A stretch of 47,298 nt of DNA, from contig JAQGDQ010001280.1 of the NCBI GenBank assembly GCA_030141605.1, positions 2,501 to 49,798 of the forward strand, in the 5' to 3' direction. Shown one piece after another: positions 1 through 12,875 of the stretch (position 1 is its first letter; every line of letters starts with the position of its first letter). The notes under the pieces were generated by a model. It was not told the origin of the DNA, searched no databases, and worked only from the letters and a program-made list of their open reading frames with translations. Made by a program: the position numbers and the translations under genes. The stretch is from Tubiluchus corallicola (taxonomy: Eukaryota; Priapulida; Priapulimorpha; Priapulimorphida; Tubiluchidae).

Positions 1-425
1 TTTTTTTGCATAAAAAAGTTAGCAATTGTTTCTTAAATTATTTTTTTCTTCAAATGGGAAGGTGATGAACCACATCATTTACTCTGGAACATCTTAATAT
101 TTTAGGGTATATACTTAATATGTACTTAATATGTACTATACATAAAATTGAAATGATGCAATTTTTGGTGTTAAAATGCATATCGACCTGTACATACGTA
201 TATACGGTATATTGATTATTATCGATAATAATGAGTGAAAACAGGGGGTGCTGCAGTTCCACAGTACCTATATACAAGCCGCTACAGCTTCGCCCGTAAG
301 ATACGTTCAGTCTAAAACTGCCTGTTGTCTTATTTAGATGTGATCTATGTACACTGAATAAAGCTTCGCCCACGAATTGGATCTAATGTCATTCTAAAAT
401 ACTAGACCACTTATTGAAGTTAAAG
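1..425. other. AT-rich non-coding stretch
   Basis: No coding signal, splice-site pair or structured repeat is evident. Positions 13-36 resemble a short piece of the dispersed repeat that starts at 426 (the 'agcaattgtttctta' stretch occurs in both). The 107-codon minus-strand frame here has no recognisable composition or domain. Confidence 0.4.
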
Positions 426-940
426 GAAGACCGGACGATTGTTTAGACTCAATCTCATTTTAATTCACTGTCCAAAATATACATTTTCTTGCCTATAAAA
501 GCTAGCAATTGTTTCTTATATTTGAGTAATTAGCTAAGAAAGTTAATTAACGGCAACCGAACACAGCTATTGCTTACGTCAGAAGCTAACCACAGTTTGT
601 GCAATGGTAGGCATCTTCCCTTATGCGTCAAGCACGTTTGCGCAAGTGTTACAGTACTGCTTAAACGCGTGATGCCAAGAAAATGGGCTCTATGCAATAT
701 GACGTCAGAAACTAACACAGCAGTTCATGGTTATCACGGTACCGCCTTCTGTTTGTCGCCCACGCGCATGTAACAAAAAGGCGCCGCTGCCAATCTTAGT
801 AGATTCACTGAGCCGCGCGTAGCTTTGAAAGTTCAACGAAATTCGAGTATCGGAGGTAATTATTATTTAATCTAAGTTTTGATTTAAGAAAGCTATTGTA
901 GTTTTCAATATTTTAGAGCATACTTTATTGTGAACTAAAA
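426..940 (+). repeat. Dispersed repeat R1, copy 1
   Basis: About 515 bp that reappears in the same orientation at 29,578-30,046. Both copies open with 'gaagaccggacg', share 'attgcttacgtcagaa' in the middle and end near 'ttcaatatttta'. The copies differ by substitutions and small indels, so they are not recent. No coding capacity or terminal repeats are seen; it is probably a non-autonomous element or a piece of one. Confidence 0.75.
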
Positions 941-1257
941 TTAAGCAAAAATTAAGATCGTAATTGAGAATTGTTCGTACTGGGCGTTCCATTAAAGCTG
1001 CTCTGCAGAAAGCTAAAAGAGAAGAGTAGTGGGGCGTAATTATGCGTTGAGGGCCCGTTGACATTGATACCGTGAATATATTTTACATTAATTAATCTTT
1101 TTTATTACCATAAGTTAGACAGAACTATTGAGCTACGTAATATCGTTAGTTATTACTACGTAATATCGTACTACCAATCATTGAAGCACACAGAGAATAT
1201 TTTACTCTGCTTTTTATATTTAAATACATTAACAACATCAGCAAACCATTCCAGAAT

Positions 1258-1464
1258 AACAGATTTACCTTTTTTCCAAATCCTATCGTTAATTCCAGAA
1301 CAAGCAATCTAAAACAAATTAGGCCAAATACCCACCATGGAACGAACTCTGTAATCAAGCAAGCAATTCTACTTTGGAATTCTCTATCATTACAGGTTAA
1401 ACAAATCAAGTCCCTATCAGCATTTAAAACAAAATTAAAATCACTAATATTAACCAGATATGAA
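1258..1464 (+). pseudogene. LINE reverse transcriptase C-terminal remnant
   Basis: One plus-strand frame stays open here and reads like the end of a non-LTR retrotransposon ORF2. A 'lWNSL' motif (LLWNSLSLQV) is followed by a 'SLSAFKTKLKSLIL' segment; this 'lWNsLP...FK..lk..ll' pattern is typical of CR1/Jockey-type C-termini. The Pro usually found after WNSL is absent. No start codon or upstream RT domain is present, so it is a 5'-truncated, decayed copy. The 121-codon minus-strand frame over it is a shadow. Confidence 0.6.
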
Positions 1465-1509
1465 ATACCGTCACACCAGCACGACAACATACACACTAAT
1501 TCAGAATTC

Positions 1510-2125
1510 ATATACCCACGGCCATATTAATTAAATCATATTTTTTTCATTTTTTGTGCATAGTTGTAAATATGTTTGATTTTATTCGTCGTTACTTTCC
1601 ATTACTGCACAGTAGTTTAGACTGCACTGACTCATTTGCCTTCAGCAGTGTAAGTTTTTATTAACTAACACTGATTGATTATCTCTGTAAAGTTTTTATC
1701 AGTGATTATCAATGTTTTAATGGCAAATAAAGATTATTATATATATAATACCTATTTATATAACCACAGTAGTATGTTTATTAAACCACTGAGCAAAACA
1801 ACTTACAAAAGACAAAGAAAAACGACTCGAAAACATTATACATCTGAACAAAGAAACCACATGTAAGAGGTATAATGATTCAAGCACAAAAACGCATACA
1901 ACAGAGCAACATACATATATATATATATATCATAAACTTAATATTACACGTATTACAGTTAATCAGGCGTGAATTAGCAATAAAGCATCTCACCTTCCTA
2001 GCCCCCAAACAGCTGTATTGTGGGACAACCAGTATATATATAATTAGTGGGCCAGCTCAGCAAAAAACAAATAATTATTTTAAAATGTAAACAGTGAAAA
2101 ACTGTTTGCCTTCCAACTTTTAATA
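1510..2125. other. AT-rich non-coding stretch with (AT)n
   Basis: It contains a short (AT)n run near 1,913-1,931 and scattered AT-rich sequence. No convincing exon, motif or duplicated block is seen. Confidence 0.35.
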
Positions 2126-2446
2126 GTAACAGTCTCAATAACTACACATGTTGTGGATATTTAATATAAGAACTGTAGTCTTTCTTTAAATATAAATAAA
2201 TGTCCTTGTAGACGGACAAAGAAAAGATAAAAGGAAATAGTATTTTTTAAGACATTGAGTTGTGAGTATTGTGATACACACAACTGGTCAAAATTAATAC
2301 TAGCGAAAAACCCCGCAAAAAAGTGCGAAATTAATATATAGATCACTTCAACTGCAACTGCTACTCCGCTTATGAATGCGCTTACATTTCAACCGCTTGT
2401 GGTGTCTTGGCTCAAGAAAGGGAAAGTTCACTAACTGTTTGTGGCA
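2126..2446 (+). repeat. Dispersed repeat R2, copy 1
   Basis: About 320 bp repeated in direct orientation at 4,364-4,681, with a third partial copy at 4,687-4,745. Shared landmarks are 'ctcaataactacacatg' at the start, 'gcgaaaaaccccgcaaaa' in the middle and 'cactaactgtttgtggca' at the end. The short frames inside are conserved only because the DNA is duplicated. Confidence 0.8.
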
Positions 2447-3378
2447 TGTTAACGTAGTGTTATCTTTATCTGTTTATCTCAATATGAAATTGGTTTTATT
2501 GAAATTGATTTAATATTAAAAACGGTTTACAAGTGTACTTATAACTTTAATTAATTGCCAATTAATATTTTTAAACGTTTTGATTTATTTTATCATGGTT
2601 GCCATTAAAAATAAAGATACTAGTACTGCTTGTAACTTAAAGTCTTAGAAACAACATGTGTGATATTAATGTCGATAAATAAAAAAATAATCGAATAAAA
2701 CAAACACCAAACATTGTAATATTGGATGGCGGATTACTAAAGTAAGTTTCACGGGAAAAAATTAGACGAAAACTAAAAAAATGACTATTCACAGATAGCA
2801 TAAGTTAACTTTATGCATTTTCGGCAATTCTCTGGAATTTTTTTGTTATGTTTTGTTACACTACTATTACTACCACTACTACATCGAGCCTTAATGGTCT
2901 GTTCAACCATTTATTAGACGAGAAAAATCAAAGGAACCACGAAATTAAAACGAAACAGAACAGCTTTGTGGACTTCCTCATTAAGTTGGACTAAATTAGT
3001 GGACATTGACCAGAATACGAATGTCAACTCAAGGACGCCTGCAAGCTGTGAAGTCATTTTGACGCTGATATTGAAGTATGCGTGGAATTCAAATTGTGCA
3101 CTGGCCCGAAGGTCCTAGCCCGCCCGCTTTCATTCGGCATTAATAATGATTAAGTAACCCGTAGATAAGCCTTTCATTATGGGTCTCAATGGTAATTAAT
3201 GGCTAGGTTTGATTAAAACGAACTTTAGTGAACCGTGTGCCATTAATCTGGTACTTGGTAGTTACGTGTGCAAATATGAAAAATAAATAAAGACCGTATG
3301 TAGAATTTTCACATTTATCAAACTGTAACCTACTTGAAACACAGCAAAACACTCTTCTTATAATACACCTTATTAGTT
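2447..3378. other. Non-coding stretch without recognised features
   Basis: Mostly AT-rich unique-looking DNA, with a short degenerate (CTA/CCA) run near 2,865-2,882. No exon, LINE motif or terminal repeat was found. Confidence 0.3.
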
Positions 3379-3932
<554 letters not shown>

Positions 3933-4363
3933 ATTGTTATTATAATTCTTTATTTTTAAAAACTATGTCCAGAATACGTTCCCTCTATTGGTAGGGATAT
4001 GTTTAAAATTTTTAAAAGCATTTACAACGTATTAAACCTATTCTCATATACATATATAATTCAGAATACAACGCATGAGACACATTGAACGACATCGATC
4101 ATATACAATAGACATAGTTACAAATTATAATCCAACACCACATACGTACATAATAAAAGATAACGAACATATTTTAATACTTAGTAACAAAAATTTACAC
4201 ACATTCTTTACACCTTAAGAAATTCGTCTTGAAATTTTTTTATCACTTACAAACTGTTTTATTGCATACAGAGTTTGCGTTTGCAGTAAAGCTGCTTAAA
4301 TTTGTAATTTTAAACTTCCGCGATGACAATTTAGGTGCGGCCTAAATCGCCTAGGTATATTTA
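3933..4363. other. Non-coding; carries one copy of an 'AAACTYCCGCGATGAC' repeat
   Basis: AT-rich. Near 4,305-4,340 is a stretch (aattttaaacttccgcgatg) that recurs near 39,778-39,812 and, inverted, near 7,341-7,360. It probably marks the end of an unrecognised dispersed element. Confidence 0.4.
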
Positions 4364-4681
4364 GGTAACATTCTCAATAACTACACATGTTGCGTATATT
4401 TAATATAAGAACGTAGTCGTTCTTTAAATATAATTAAATGTCCTTGTAGATGGACAAAGAAAAGATAAAAGGAAATATTATTTAAGTCATTGAGTTGTGA
4501 GTATTGTGATACACACAACTGGTCAAAATTAATACTAGCGAAAAACCCCGCAAAAAAGTGCGAAATTAATATATAGATCACTTCAACTGCAACTGCTACT
4601 CCGCTTATGAATGCGCTTGCATTTCAACCGCTTGTGGTGTCTTGGCTCAAGAAAGGGAAAGTTCACTAACTGTTTGTGGCA
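4364..4681 (+). repeat. Dispersed repeat R2, copy 2
   Basis: Direct-orientation partner of 2,126-2,446, with small indels. It is followed after a few bases by a further truncated copy at 4,687-4,745, so the family has at least three copies within 2.6 kb. Confidence 0.8.
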
Positions 4682-4987
4682 ACTAACTGGTCAACATTAA
4701 TACTAGCCGAAAACCCCGCAAAACTTGCGAAATTAATATATAGATAAATTCAACGTATTTAGATGTTTTACAGCGGCAAGACTCACTTAACGTTGGTGAT
4801 TGTGGCAAGACGGGGGGGGATGCAGCTCTTAATATAACCCTCAAAGATGAAGCAACTGAACTGGCAGAAGTAGCTTAGTCATGTTCAGATGAAAATCAAT
4901 GAGGTGAACAACCAGAATCGGCACGGCAAATGAAACCTGCCACAGCAAGCATTGAGTGCAGGCGATCACGAACTAGCTCGCTGACTA

Positions 4988-5062
4988 GCCTCGACGCCAT
5001 AGTCTCGGCGCCTTCTAAACTTCTTTCGCCACGCACGACGCGTGACCACTGGGCTATTCCGC
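4988..5062 (-). repeat. Possible tRNA-derived SINE head
   Basis: On the minus strand, 'TAGCCCAGTGG' (plus positions 5,046-5,056) matches the Pol III box A consensus TRGCNNAGTGG. About 50 nt downstream, 'GCGTCGAGGC' is a weak box B. The segment 4,900-5,065 is much GC-richer than its surroundings. No cloverleaf with a paired acceptor stem is seen, so this is not called a tRNA gene. Confidence 0.25.
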
Positions 5063-5065
5063 TCA

Positions 5066-5779
5066 CCTTCATTATAAAAATAATTTAAAATGCTCAAAAG
5101 TGTAAACTCTGCTTACAGTGATAGCAGCCAAGGATAAATCTAGTTTAAGCAGGACTTTATAATAAAATTATTCATAGGGCCTAATTGTTATTAAAAAATT
5201 AAACAAGTGCCAGTCTTTTTCGAATGTGCATTAATGTAAATGAGAAGTAAATCAAAATTTGCAAAAAAAAATATGTGAAACAATTGATGTTGCTAACCAA
5301 TAATCATTTTTAATTAATTAGTTAATCAGTATTAATTAATATACAAAAATCAATATGCGTGAGATAGGTACAAGTCTACGAGAACACACTGATTATGTAT
5401 TGTCTTATGTATGTATGTATTGTATTAAGCCTGCAGACATCGATGAGAAAATTTTCACCGATTTTTAGTTTTTTCTGTTCCTTTTCTTTCTTTCTTTTTG
5501 TCTCTTTCTGTAAGTCTGTTTCCTCCTTTCTGTACTGTATATTTTTCTTTTTTATGTGCATTAGACACATGTACAAAACTTATCGATAATTCTTGTTACA
5601 TGTAAACCAATTATGACATGGAATATGTGGAAATTTTTCTGAAAAATGGACGGTATCTTCATTTGACTGGAACTGCAACACTAAACATTCAATCACTGAA
5701 CACCTGTGGGTCTGATTTTTGCAGCTAGAGGGCCTTCATATAAATATTTTTTAAATACTTGTTTTAAAGTGGAAAATAA
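5066..5779. other. AT-rich non-coding stretch
   Basis: It contains TTAATTAAT-rich sequence at about 5,310-5,345 and a pyrimidine-rich run at 5,470-5,560. No supported gene or element. Confidence 0.3.
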
Positions 5780-6018
5780 TGAACATCATCATCATCATCA
5801 TCATCAGCATCATCATTTCATCATCGTCATGATCATCATGATCATGATGATGATGATGATGATGACCACCATCACCATCATCGCCATCGTCATCATCATG
5901 ATCATGATCATCATCATCATCATCATCATCGTCATCATCATGATCATCATCACCGTCATCGTCATCATCATCATTATCATCATCATCATTATCGTTGTTG
6001 TCGTTGTCATCATCGTTT
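5780..6018 (+). repeat. (ATC)n microsatellite with GATC palindromes
   Basis: Degenerate ATC/GTC triplets interrupted by 'catgatcatgatcat' palindromic stretches near 5,828-5,850 and 5,898-5,912, where the repeat phase inverts. The poly-Ile, poly-Met and poly-His frames are artefacts. Confidence 0.9.
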
Positions 6019-6162
6019 GAGGCTTGACAATGGCTGTTTCAGTCCAAGTATGAATAGATAAAGTTAACCCATATCAACTATCTAATCCAAAAATAAATAT
6101 AATAATAATAATAATAATATATATACAAATAAATAAATATATAAACAATAATAATCACTTAC

Positions 6163-6336
6163 CGGCCGCCAGGGTTTAAGAGACGAATCGTTCGAAAACG
6201 ACGAAAACTCCCGATAGGTAGTGCTGCCTCCGTAACCGCTGCAACCCGTACTTCCTCCATAGCCGCTACTTCCGGAAGACCAAACGCTGCAGACCCTCCC
6301 GGTAAATTTTTCGATCAGTCCCGGCGATGACGACAT
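6163..6336 (-). CDS. Candidate first coding exon of an unidentified gene
   Basis: The minus strand has an ATG at 6,336 with A at -3 and an in-frame TGA shortly upstream. From it, 58 codons run without interruption and end exactly at a consensus donor, CCG|GTAAGT (donor bases at plus 6,157-6,162), in phase 0. The peptide starts MSSSPGLIEKFTGRVCSVWS and continues with a Gly/Ser/Tyr-rich part containing two SGYGGST repeats, then ends SLKPWRP. The exon is clearly GC-richer than the microsatellite-filled DNA on both sides, as expected for a retained coding exon. A 'tttacag|AG' acceptor lies just upstream of the ATG, so a 5' untranslated exon is possible. The remaining exons should lie at lower coordinates, but I could not identify them; they may be outside the window. 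I recognise no family. The splice site, phase and composition support it; function is unknown. Confidence 0.5.
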
Positions 6337-6587
6337 ACTTGCTGCTTCTCTGTAAATTACGATTTTTCAAAACGGCGCAGAAAAAAACGACTAAATTTGC
6401 TGTCTACAGATGTCTTCGCAATCGTTATTTGCAACCGACGAAAGGGAATATTCCTGCCACTCGGTAACCAGGCAGGATAGCTGAAACTACCAAAGCACAT
6501 GCAGTAACCTATAAACTCGATTACTCTCCGTTTCAAGACGAAAAATGCTATAGGAAAAAGTAACCTATGATTGTAAAAGTCTCCAGC

Positions 6588-6649
6588 GGAATCGAACCTG
6601 CGTCTCCTGGACTCTCAAAACTTTTGAATAGGTCGATTCACTCTGCCGA
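6588..6649 (-). repeat. tRNA-like Pol III promoter remnant (SINE-like)
   Basis: On the minus strand there is a perfect box B, GGTTCGATTCC (plus 6,588-6,598). About 40 nt upstream of it is a box A-like 'TCGGCAGAGTG' (plus 6,639-6,649). The expected 5' acceptor strand that would pair with 'GGAGAC' is missing, so it is a decayed tRNA or SINE head, not a functional tRNA gene. Confidence 0.35.
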
Positions 6650-7009
6650 CAAAGGTGCTGAGTTACTGGCTGAAGTATTAGGAAGTTATGCCATGTGCTA
6701 CAGAACTGAAGGCGTAAAAGTGCAGCTGTTCGTGTTAGCATAGTTAATTGCAACTACTCAAGCACAGCAGCAAACCCAAGTTTGCACTAGTAAAACTTTT
6801 AGCATTTCACATTATTTGAGCTGTTAATATTCGAGATGAAAAGTAACCCCACCTGCGGCTCGGTTTTGTTCACACGCGAAAGCAAACTTAAACTTTTGAG
6901 GAATTTAACTCGTTTATTTTACCCAATTTCTGAACCGTTGGCCAACTTCCTTGACGAACGAGGCCGTTTGCGTCTATTTTTGCTTTGATAATTTTGTTTA
7001 AAAAAGAAA

Positions 7010-7665
7010 AAGTCAAAACTATGAACCAGTTTAGAGAAACAGTGAACTAAGATGTAAAAAGTTGTTCTTATCAATTCAAAATCCTAATAATAAAATCCAC
7101 AATCTATTGCCAAATGTTCTAACTTACATATACAGTACTTACCACCATATGAAATACCCCTTAATAAAGATGCAGAACAGAGAGATTCAAGAACAGTTGT
7201 ATTTCTCATGGCTTACTTTTACAAAAAAGAAAACTAGAAAAAAAAAGAAAAAAAATAAAAGTCAAAACTATGTGATCGAATGAACCAGTTTAGACAAACA
7301 ATGAAAAAAGATGCAAAAAGTTGTTCTCATCAATTCAAAATCGCGGGAGTTTAAATTATGTTTTATACAGTGTTACTGCCGACGCAAGCCTTGTATGCAA
7401 AAAGGCAGTATGTAAGTGGTCTAAAATTCCAAGACGAATTTTTTTAAGTTTTATGTAAGTGGAGGGTTTGCTTGTGCTCTAAAACAGCCGATGCATCAGT
7501 AAATTTAAAAGTGGAAAAACGAAAAACACGAAATTGAAGTTAATCTTCGTGCTCTGGGTGTAATTTGCACATATATAGCACCCCCCCCCCGACTATGTGA
7601 AATACCCCTTACCTAGATGCAGAACAGAGAGATTCAAGAACAGTTTTATCCCATATGGCTTACTT
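7010..7665 (+). repeat. Overlapping direct duplications
   Basis: Block A (7,015-7,085, 'gtcaaaactatgaaccagtt...gtaaaaagttgttct') recurs at 7,260-7,342. Block B (7,144-7,215, 'gatgcagaacagagagattc') recurs at 7,590-7,665. The order A-B-A'-B' fits one tandem duplication of about 250 bp followed by insertion of unrelated DNA between A' and B'. A homopolymer C run lies at 7,581-7,590. No coding content. Confidence 0.7.
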
Positions 7666-8911
7666 AATTTCCAAACTTAAGTTTTGACTAATTTCATTTT
7701 AATTTATTTCATTCATGTAGGGGAGACAGGGGTAAAATGGATCACTTAAGGGTATTCTCTCATAGAGTTCAAGACGTTTGATCTGTAGCAATCAATTACA
7801 TGTCCTGTTCTTCCGTAGGAAACTCTGCTGTATTCGTGTGGTAAAAACTTATAATTACTAATACTCGTTTAATAGATAATTCTACATATTACCTGTCTCG
7901 TAACAGTGTAATAGTCTTGCTTATTCTTTTTAAAAGTTTTATTGCAATTTTATGCTGTACTGTAATTCAACTTTTTGGTTGCAATGATGATAAATAAACT
8001 ACAAAGGCTTTACCAAGTGAGGACAAAGATTTTCTAAAATGGATCTACAGTGGTGTTTGAAAAGCAAAGAGTTCTAGCAGGCTGCTCAGAATTTTGCCAA
8101 AATTACTTTTTGGGTAAAAACTTGTTAAAAACGACCAAAAACATGTAAGAAAAAAATCAAAAAGAGAGAGAAGAGAATATGTAAAAGATGCGTAGTTTCG
8201 TTGTAACGATTCCTGTGAACAACTGACAAAAAATCAATAAATTTTGCTTTGCCACCTCTGTGTTTGCAGGCAGGTTTTAAAGTTTAATTTCAATTTTAAA
8301 ATACAAAGAGAAAATAGGTTACTTACACTTGATACTGCATTAAATCTATCATGTTTTCACAAGTATTAACGAAATTAATTAATAATCACCAACACTTAAT
8401 TGATCAAGCACGCGTGAATTATTTAAATGCGCATTCACACAGCAAGATTACGAAACTGTAGTGCGAAATACCTGTAATAACTGCTCCTCCGTGGACGCAA
8501 TAAAAATCTAACCCCTTTTCTGACTGCCAATCACGTAATACCGCTACGATTTTATGATGCTTGAACTCTTACATAACACTGTTCCGCAAGTTTTGTAATG
8601 CCTCGTTCACACTGCACGGATCCGCGGCCGCTAAGACGACGGGATTTCTTCAACTGAAGTGCCTTTGCAAACAGTTTGTACACAAATGAGCTATAGCAAC
8701 AGACGTTTGTGGGACGCTCTATGGTCTATGCAAACAAACACGAGTGGATATTTCTTTGTTTAGATTTTTTGTGTGCGAGGAACAGGTGATTTATGCAACA
8801 CAGCGGATGCAGACTAATGTTAGCCCATGTATGTAGTTAAGTCGGTCACCTAAGCTGTCATTAACCCGTGTGGGTACCGAACGCACGTCTTTTGTGCCCA
8901 ACGTTAGTTAG
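7666..8911. other. Non-coding stretch without recognised genes
   Basis: The GC-content rises slightly around 8,600-8,640 (contains 'ggatccgcggccgc'). No splice-supported exon or element boundary was found. Confidence 0.3.
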
Positions 8912-9514
8912 TATAAACATAATTTATTCTAGGATTGGATCAGACGGTTTGAACAACATGATTTAGGATCCTCACCACAACAGACTTTATACACTATTTA
9001 CAAAAACATTTACAGTAAGAATTGACTATAACTACACAAGCTGATAAGTTTTACTACAAGATTACATTAGACATTAATAACATTTACAGTAAGAATAGAC
9101 TATAACTACACAAGCGGACAAGTTTTACTACAAGATTACATTAGTCATTAGTAACATTTACAGTAAGAATAGACTATAACTACACAAGCTGACAAGTTTT
9201 ACTACAAAATTACATTAGACATTAGTAACATTTAAAGTAAAAATAGACTATAACTACACAAGCTGACAAGTTTTACTACAAGATTACATCAGACATTAGT
9301 AGAAAATGACGGTTAGAAAATATTAATGTACGAATATTTAAGACTGATGCATTTCATATCAGATAGAAACTACTGGAAGCGTTTAGTACGTAATATAAAG
9401 TCATGTACGCATTGAAATATTTTACAGTTAGTAACATGGTTAAATTCATCTTTTCCGAATAATAACAACTTCAACAGATCATTAGTTCCCAAGGCAGCCA
9501 TACTAAGGTTTTCG
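8912..9514 (-). mobile_element. 5'-truncated LINE copy with expanded 3' UTR
   Basis: Minus-strand frame 9,370-9,514 encodes the last codons of a LINE ORF2 (ends ...CVHDFILRTKRFQ) and is nearly identical to the copy at 16,991-17,306. Homology to that copy stops at about 9,514, so the extra N-terminal codons of the frame here are host DNA. The 3' UTR follows at lower coordinates, and the element ends at AATAAATTATGTTTA (complement of about 8,913-8,927). Within the UTR, 9,005-9,302 holds four copies of a 74-bp unit that is single-copy in the sister elements. Confidence 0.75.
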
Positions 9515-9699
9515 ACGTTGCACAACGTTGCACAGTATATGATTGCAAATTTGTGTTGCATGCATCTGAACTGCTACGCGCATTTTTTAAGTTTTTCTTT
9601 GAACGATACTTTGTAGAAAAGGCATGTAAATAAACGATTTTCGTTTTTGACTATCGGTTTCAGTTCATAGTTCATATTATCGTAATAAAAAATAAAATT

Positions 9700-9815
9700 T
9701 GCCTGTTGTTGTTGTTGTTGTTGTCGTTGTTGTCATCGTTGTTGTTACTGCTGCTGTTGTCGTCGTCATTGTTGTTTGTCGTTGTCGTTGCTGTTGTTGT
9801 TGCTGTTGTTGTTGC

Positions 9816-9861
<46 letters not shown>

Positions 9862-10040
9862 GCTGTTGTTGTTGTCTGTCGTTGTTGTTACTGCTGCTGT
9901 TGTCGTCGTCATTGTTGTTGTTTGTCGTCGTCGTTGTTGTTGTTGCTGTTGTTGTTGTTTGTTGTTGATGTCATCGTCGTCGTTGTTGTCTTCGTTGTTG
10001 TTACTGCTGCTGTTGTCATCGTCGTCGTTGTTGTCATCAA
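9700..10040 (+). repeat. (GTT/GTC/CTG)n trinucleotide microsatellite
   Basis: Degenerate GTT array with GTC and CTG variants. The poly-Val, poly-Leu and poly-Cys frames across it are repeat artefacts. A sub-repeat 'gttactgctgctgttgtc' occurs three times, indicating segmental duplication inside the array. Confidence 0.95.
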
Positions 10041-11034
10041 GTATTCTTAATAGGAGAAAGATTAAAATGCTTCATTTACGGTTTCTTTTTCTTGTTAACA
10101 GATGACGCCAGGCCTTTTTATTTTATCACAAAGTACAGTAACACTGTTATTTGTCTGTTTACTAGTGTAACACTGCTGCTTGTCTGTTTACTAGTACAAG
10201 TGGCACCATCTACCGATGTCAATACTGAACTAACAGTACTAGTGTGTTTTAAAATGCCTGTTAAAAAAATTTAACTAATGGTTTCAATGCAAAGGTCTCA
10301 AACAGTACAAGGATTAAGTTTGTACAAGATTTGTCATAACAACTCCTTTGTCGTACACGTTAGACTGTGCTACTGCTATTTGTGTTAAGGGTGCTATGTT
10401 CGAGCCGCGTAATTTTCATTTTTATTCAGTGACCCCAAAATTTTGATGTTTTTCCATAAGCAACAGGACCACGACTATAATTATACTTAACTAATTCGCA
10501 GTTGTATTTGCACAATAGGTGAAATCTTAGAACTTTTGACGCTTTTGAAAATGAAAAACTGTCACTATTCTTATGTATGAATAGAGTGATGTATAATTAC
10601 AATGATGAATGAGGGTGAACTATATGACAGAGCGCCACCTGTTCAAAGCTAATATTATTTTAATATAAAACAAATAATGCAGAAAGAGAGAGTGTTGAAT
10701 AATTTATAACGTCGGCGTGTATTATATAAAGTAGTTCAGCCCGAGGCGGAATGAGACACTTATTAATGACGTACTGCTCACTTCTAACGGTGACCTGCAT
10801 TGGCAGAAAAGTAGAACTCAGCAAGATTTCGTACCGCCACATTGCCTAGAGCACCTGCCGGGTGCTGATGCAATAATGGTGTAACTTCATAAGCGTTTGG
10901 TGTAATAAAACGTGTAGTTTTCTGGTAACCTGTCATTAGCTGTTGAAAATAATAAAGTTTGAATGGCGGAAGTTTCGTCGTAAAGGCCGCCATTGCTGTT
11001 TATTGTGCATACAGAACAGAGCGCTTTCAGAGAA
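10041..11034. other. Non-coding stretch with a small tandem duplication
   Basis: Positions 10,139-10,197 carry an imperfect tandem duplication of about 32 bp (gtaacactg...tgtctgtttactagt). Otherwise nothing is supported. Confidence 0.35.
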
Positions 11035-11705
<671 letters not shown>

Positions 11706-12333
11706 GAAAAGAAGAGAGGGCAAGTTACTTTTTTTGCAAGCTTGAATTTTGGCATGCGCATATACACCATCATATTTCATTTTATAGACATTTTATAGTG
11801 AGAGTTGATACACTGATACACTTTGAAATAACCATCTTACTGAGATGAAAAAAGCCACCAAAAATAGTTAAACCTATCGTGAATTTTTCAGCACCACGTG
11901 TAAACGTGTCTGCAGAATGAACGAGGCACTGCTGCTTTTTAATACAAAATAAAACGTCACATAAAGGGTCAAATGGGTGCAGCTTTTGTGATTCGTAATC
12001 TGCCATGAGTATCAGTAAACTATTTCTCAACATTTTCATAAGCCTTTTCACCCAGGGCAGTATGTTCAGTACGTTCACACGACGGGGAGTGAATTTTAAT
12101 TGCCGGGGTTATAATATCTATAATTTCTAAAAGCGTTAAACAAATTTCGAAAAAGTTCAACAAATGTTGTGGCAAACTTTAAAATATTCGAATTCTTGAA
12201 GTCAAACGCAAACATTTGCCTTTGTTGTAGTTGAGTGGGCAAATAATTCCGTTTCCGTTGACCTACACTGGATATATGTTCACAATAAGGTTAAAACATC
12301 AAAGTTTCTTTGCTGGTAAAAAGTATGCGATGG
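11706..12333. other. Non-coding or unassigned; one 98-codon minus-strand frame
   Basis: A minus-strand frame at 11,782-12,078 has mixed, protein-like composition (contains ADYESQKLHPFDPLCDVLFC). It shows no domain I recognise and no splice context. It may be a decayed transposon or gene fragment. Confidence 0.2.
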
Positions 12334-12500
12334 TTACTAATGTCTAATGTAATCTTGTAGTAAAACTTGTCAGCTTGTGTAGTTATAGTCTATTCTTACT
12401 GTAAATGTTTTTGTAAATAGTGTATAAAGTCTATCTTGGTGAGGATCCTAAATCATGTTGTTCAAACTGTCTGATCCAATCCTATGAAAAATTATGTTTA
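12334..12500 (+). mobile_element. LINE 3' UTR remnant
   Basis: Plus-strand orientation of the same 3' UTR found at 8,912-9,302 and 16,741-16,925, ending at 'attatgttta'. Only the non-coding 3' end survives, as expected of an extreme 5' truncation during target-primed reverse transcription. Confidence 0.7.
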
Positions 12501-12607
12501 AACAAAACTAACCAATGTACAGTTAGTACAAACTCTGTGTTCAAGACGACAGCAGGAAGTGACATAAAATTTCACAATGAATTTTTAAACTTGTGCGAAT
12601 GTTTTCT

Positions 12608-12729
12608 AGTGGTTTATGTCGTGTCTAGTCTACTGTGGTTTAAGGAGTGCTCAACTGCTCGTACTTTCCTGATTATCGTAATGGTACCATCTCTCCCCCC
12701 TCTCTCTTTCTCCCCCCTCTCTCTCTCTC

Positions 12730-12779
<50 letters not shown>

Positions 12780-12875
12780 TCTCTCTCTCTAGTGGTTTAT
12801 GTCTTGTCTAGTCTACTGTGGCTTAAGGAGTGCTCAAATGCTTGTAATTGCTAGATTATCGTAAAGGCACCATCT
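12608..12875 (+). repeat. Direct repeat flanking a (CT)n microsatellite
   Basis: An ~84-bp block at 12,608-12,692 (agtggtttatgtcgtgtcta...) recurs at 12,791-12,875. The two copies are separated by about 100 bp of (CT)n with C-rich interruptions. Confidence 0.8.

Noticed and set aside
6588-6649. A tRNA gene suggested by a perfect box B on the minus strand.
   Set aside because: No acceptor stem pairing and no credible anticodon arm; kept only as a SINE-like remnant.
9370-9561. A complete 63-codon gene.
   Set aside because: Homology to the LINE copy at 16,741-17,306 stops at about 9,514; the first codons are flanking DNA, so it is a chance chimera.
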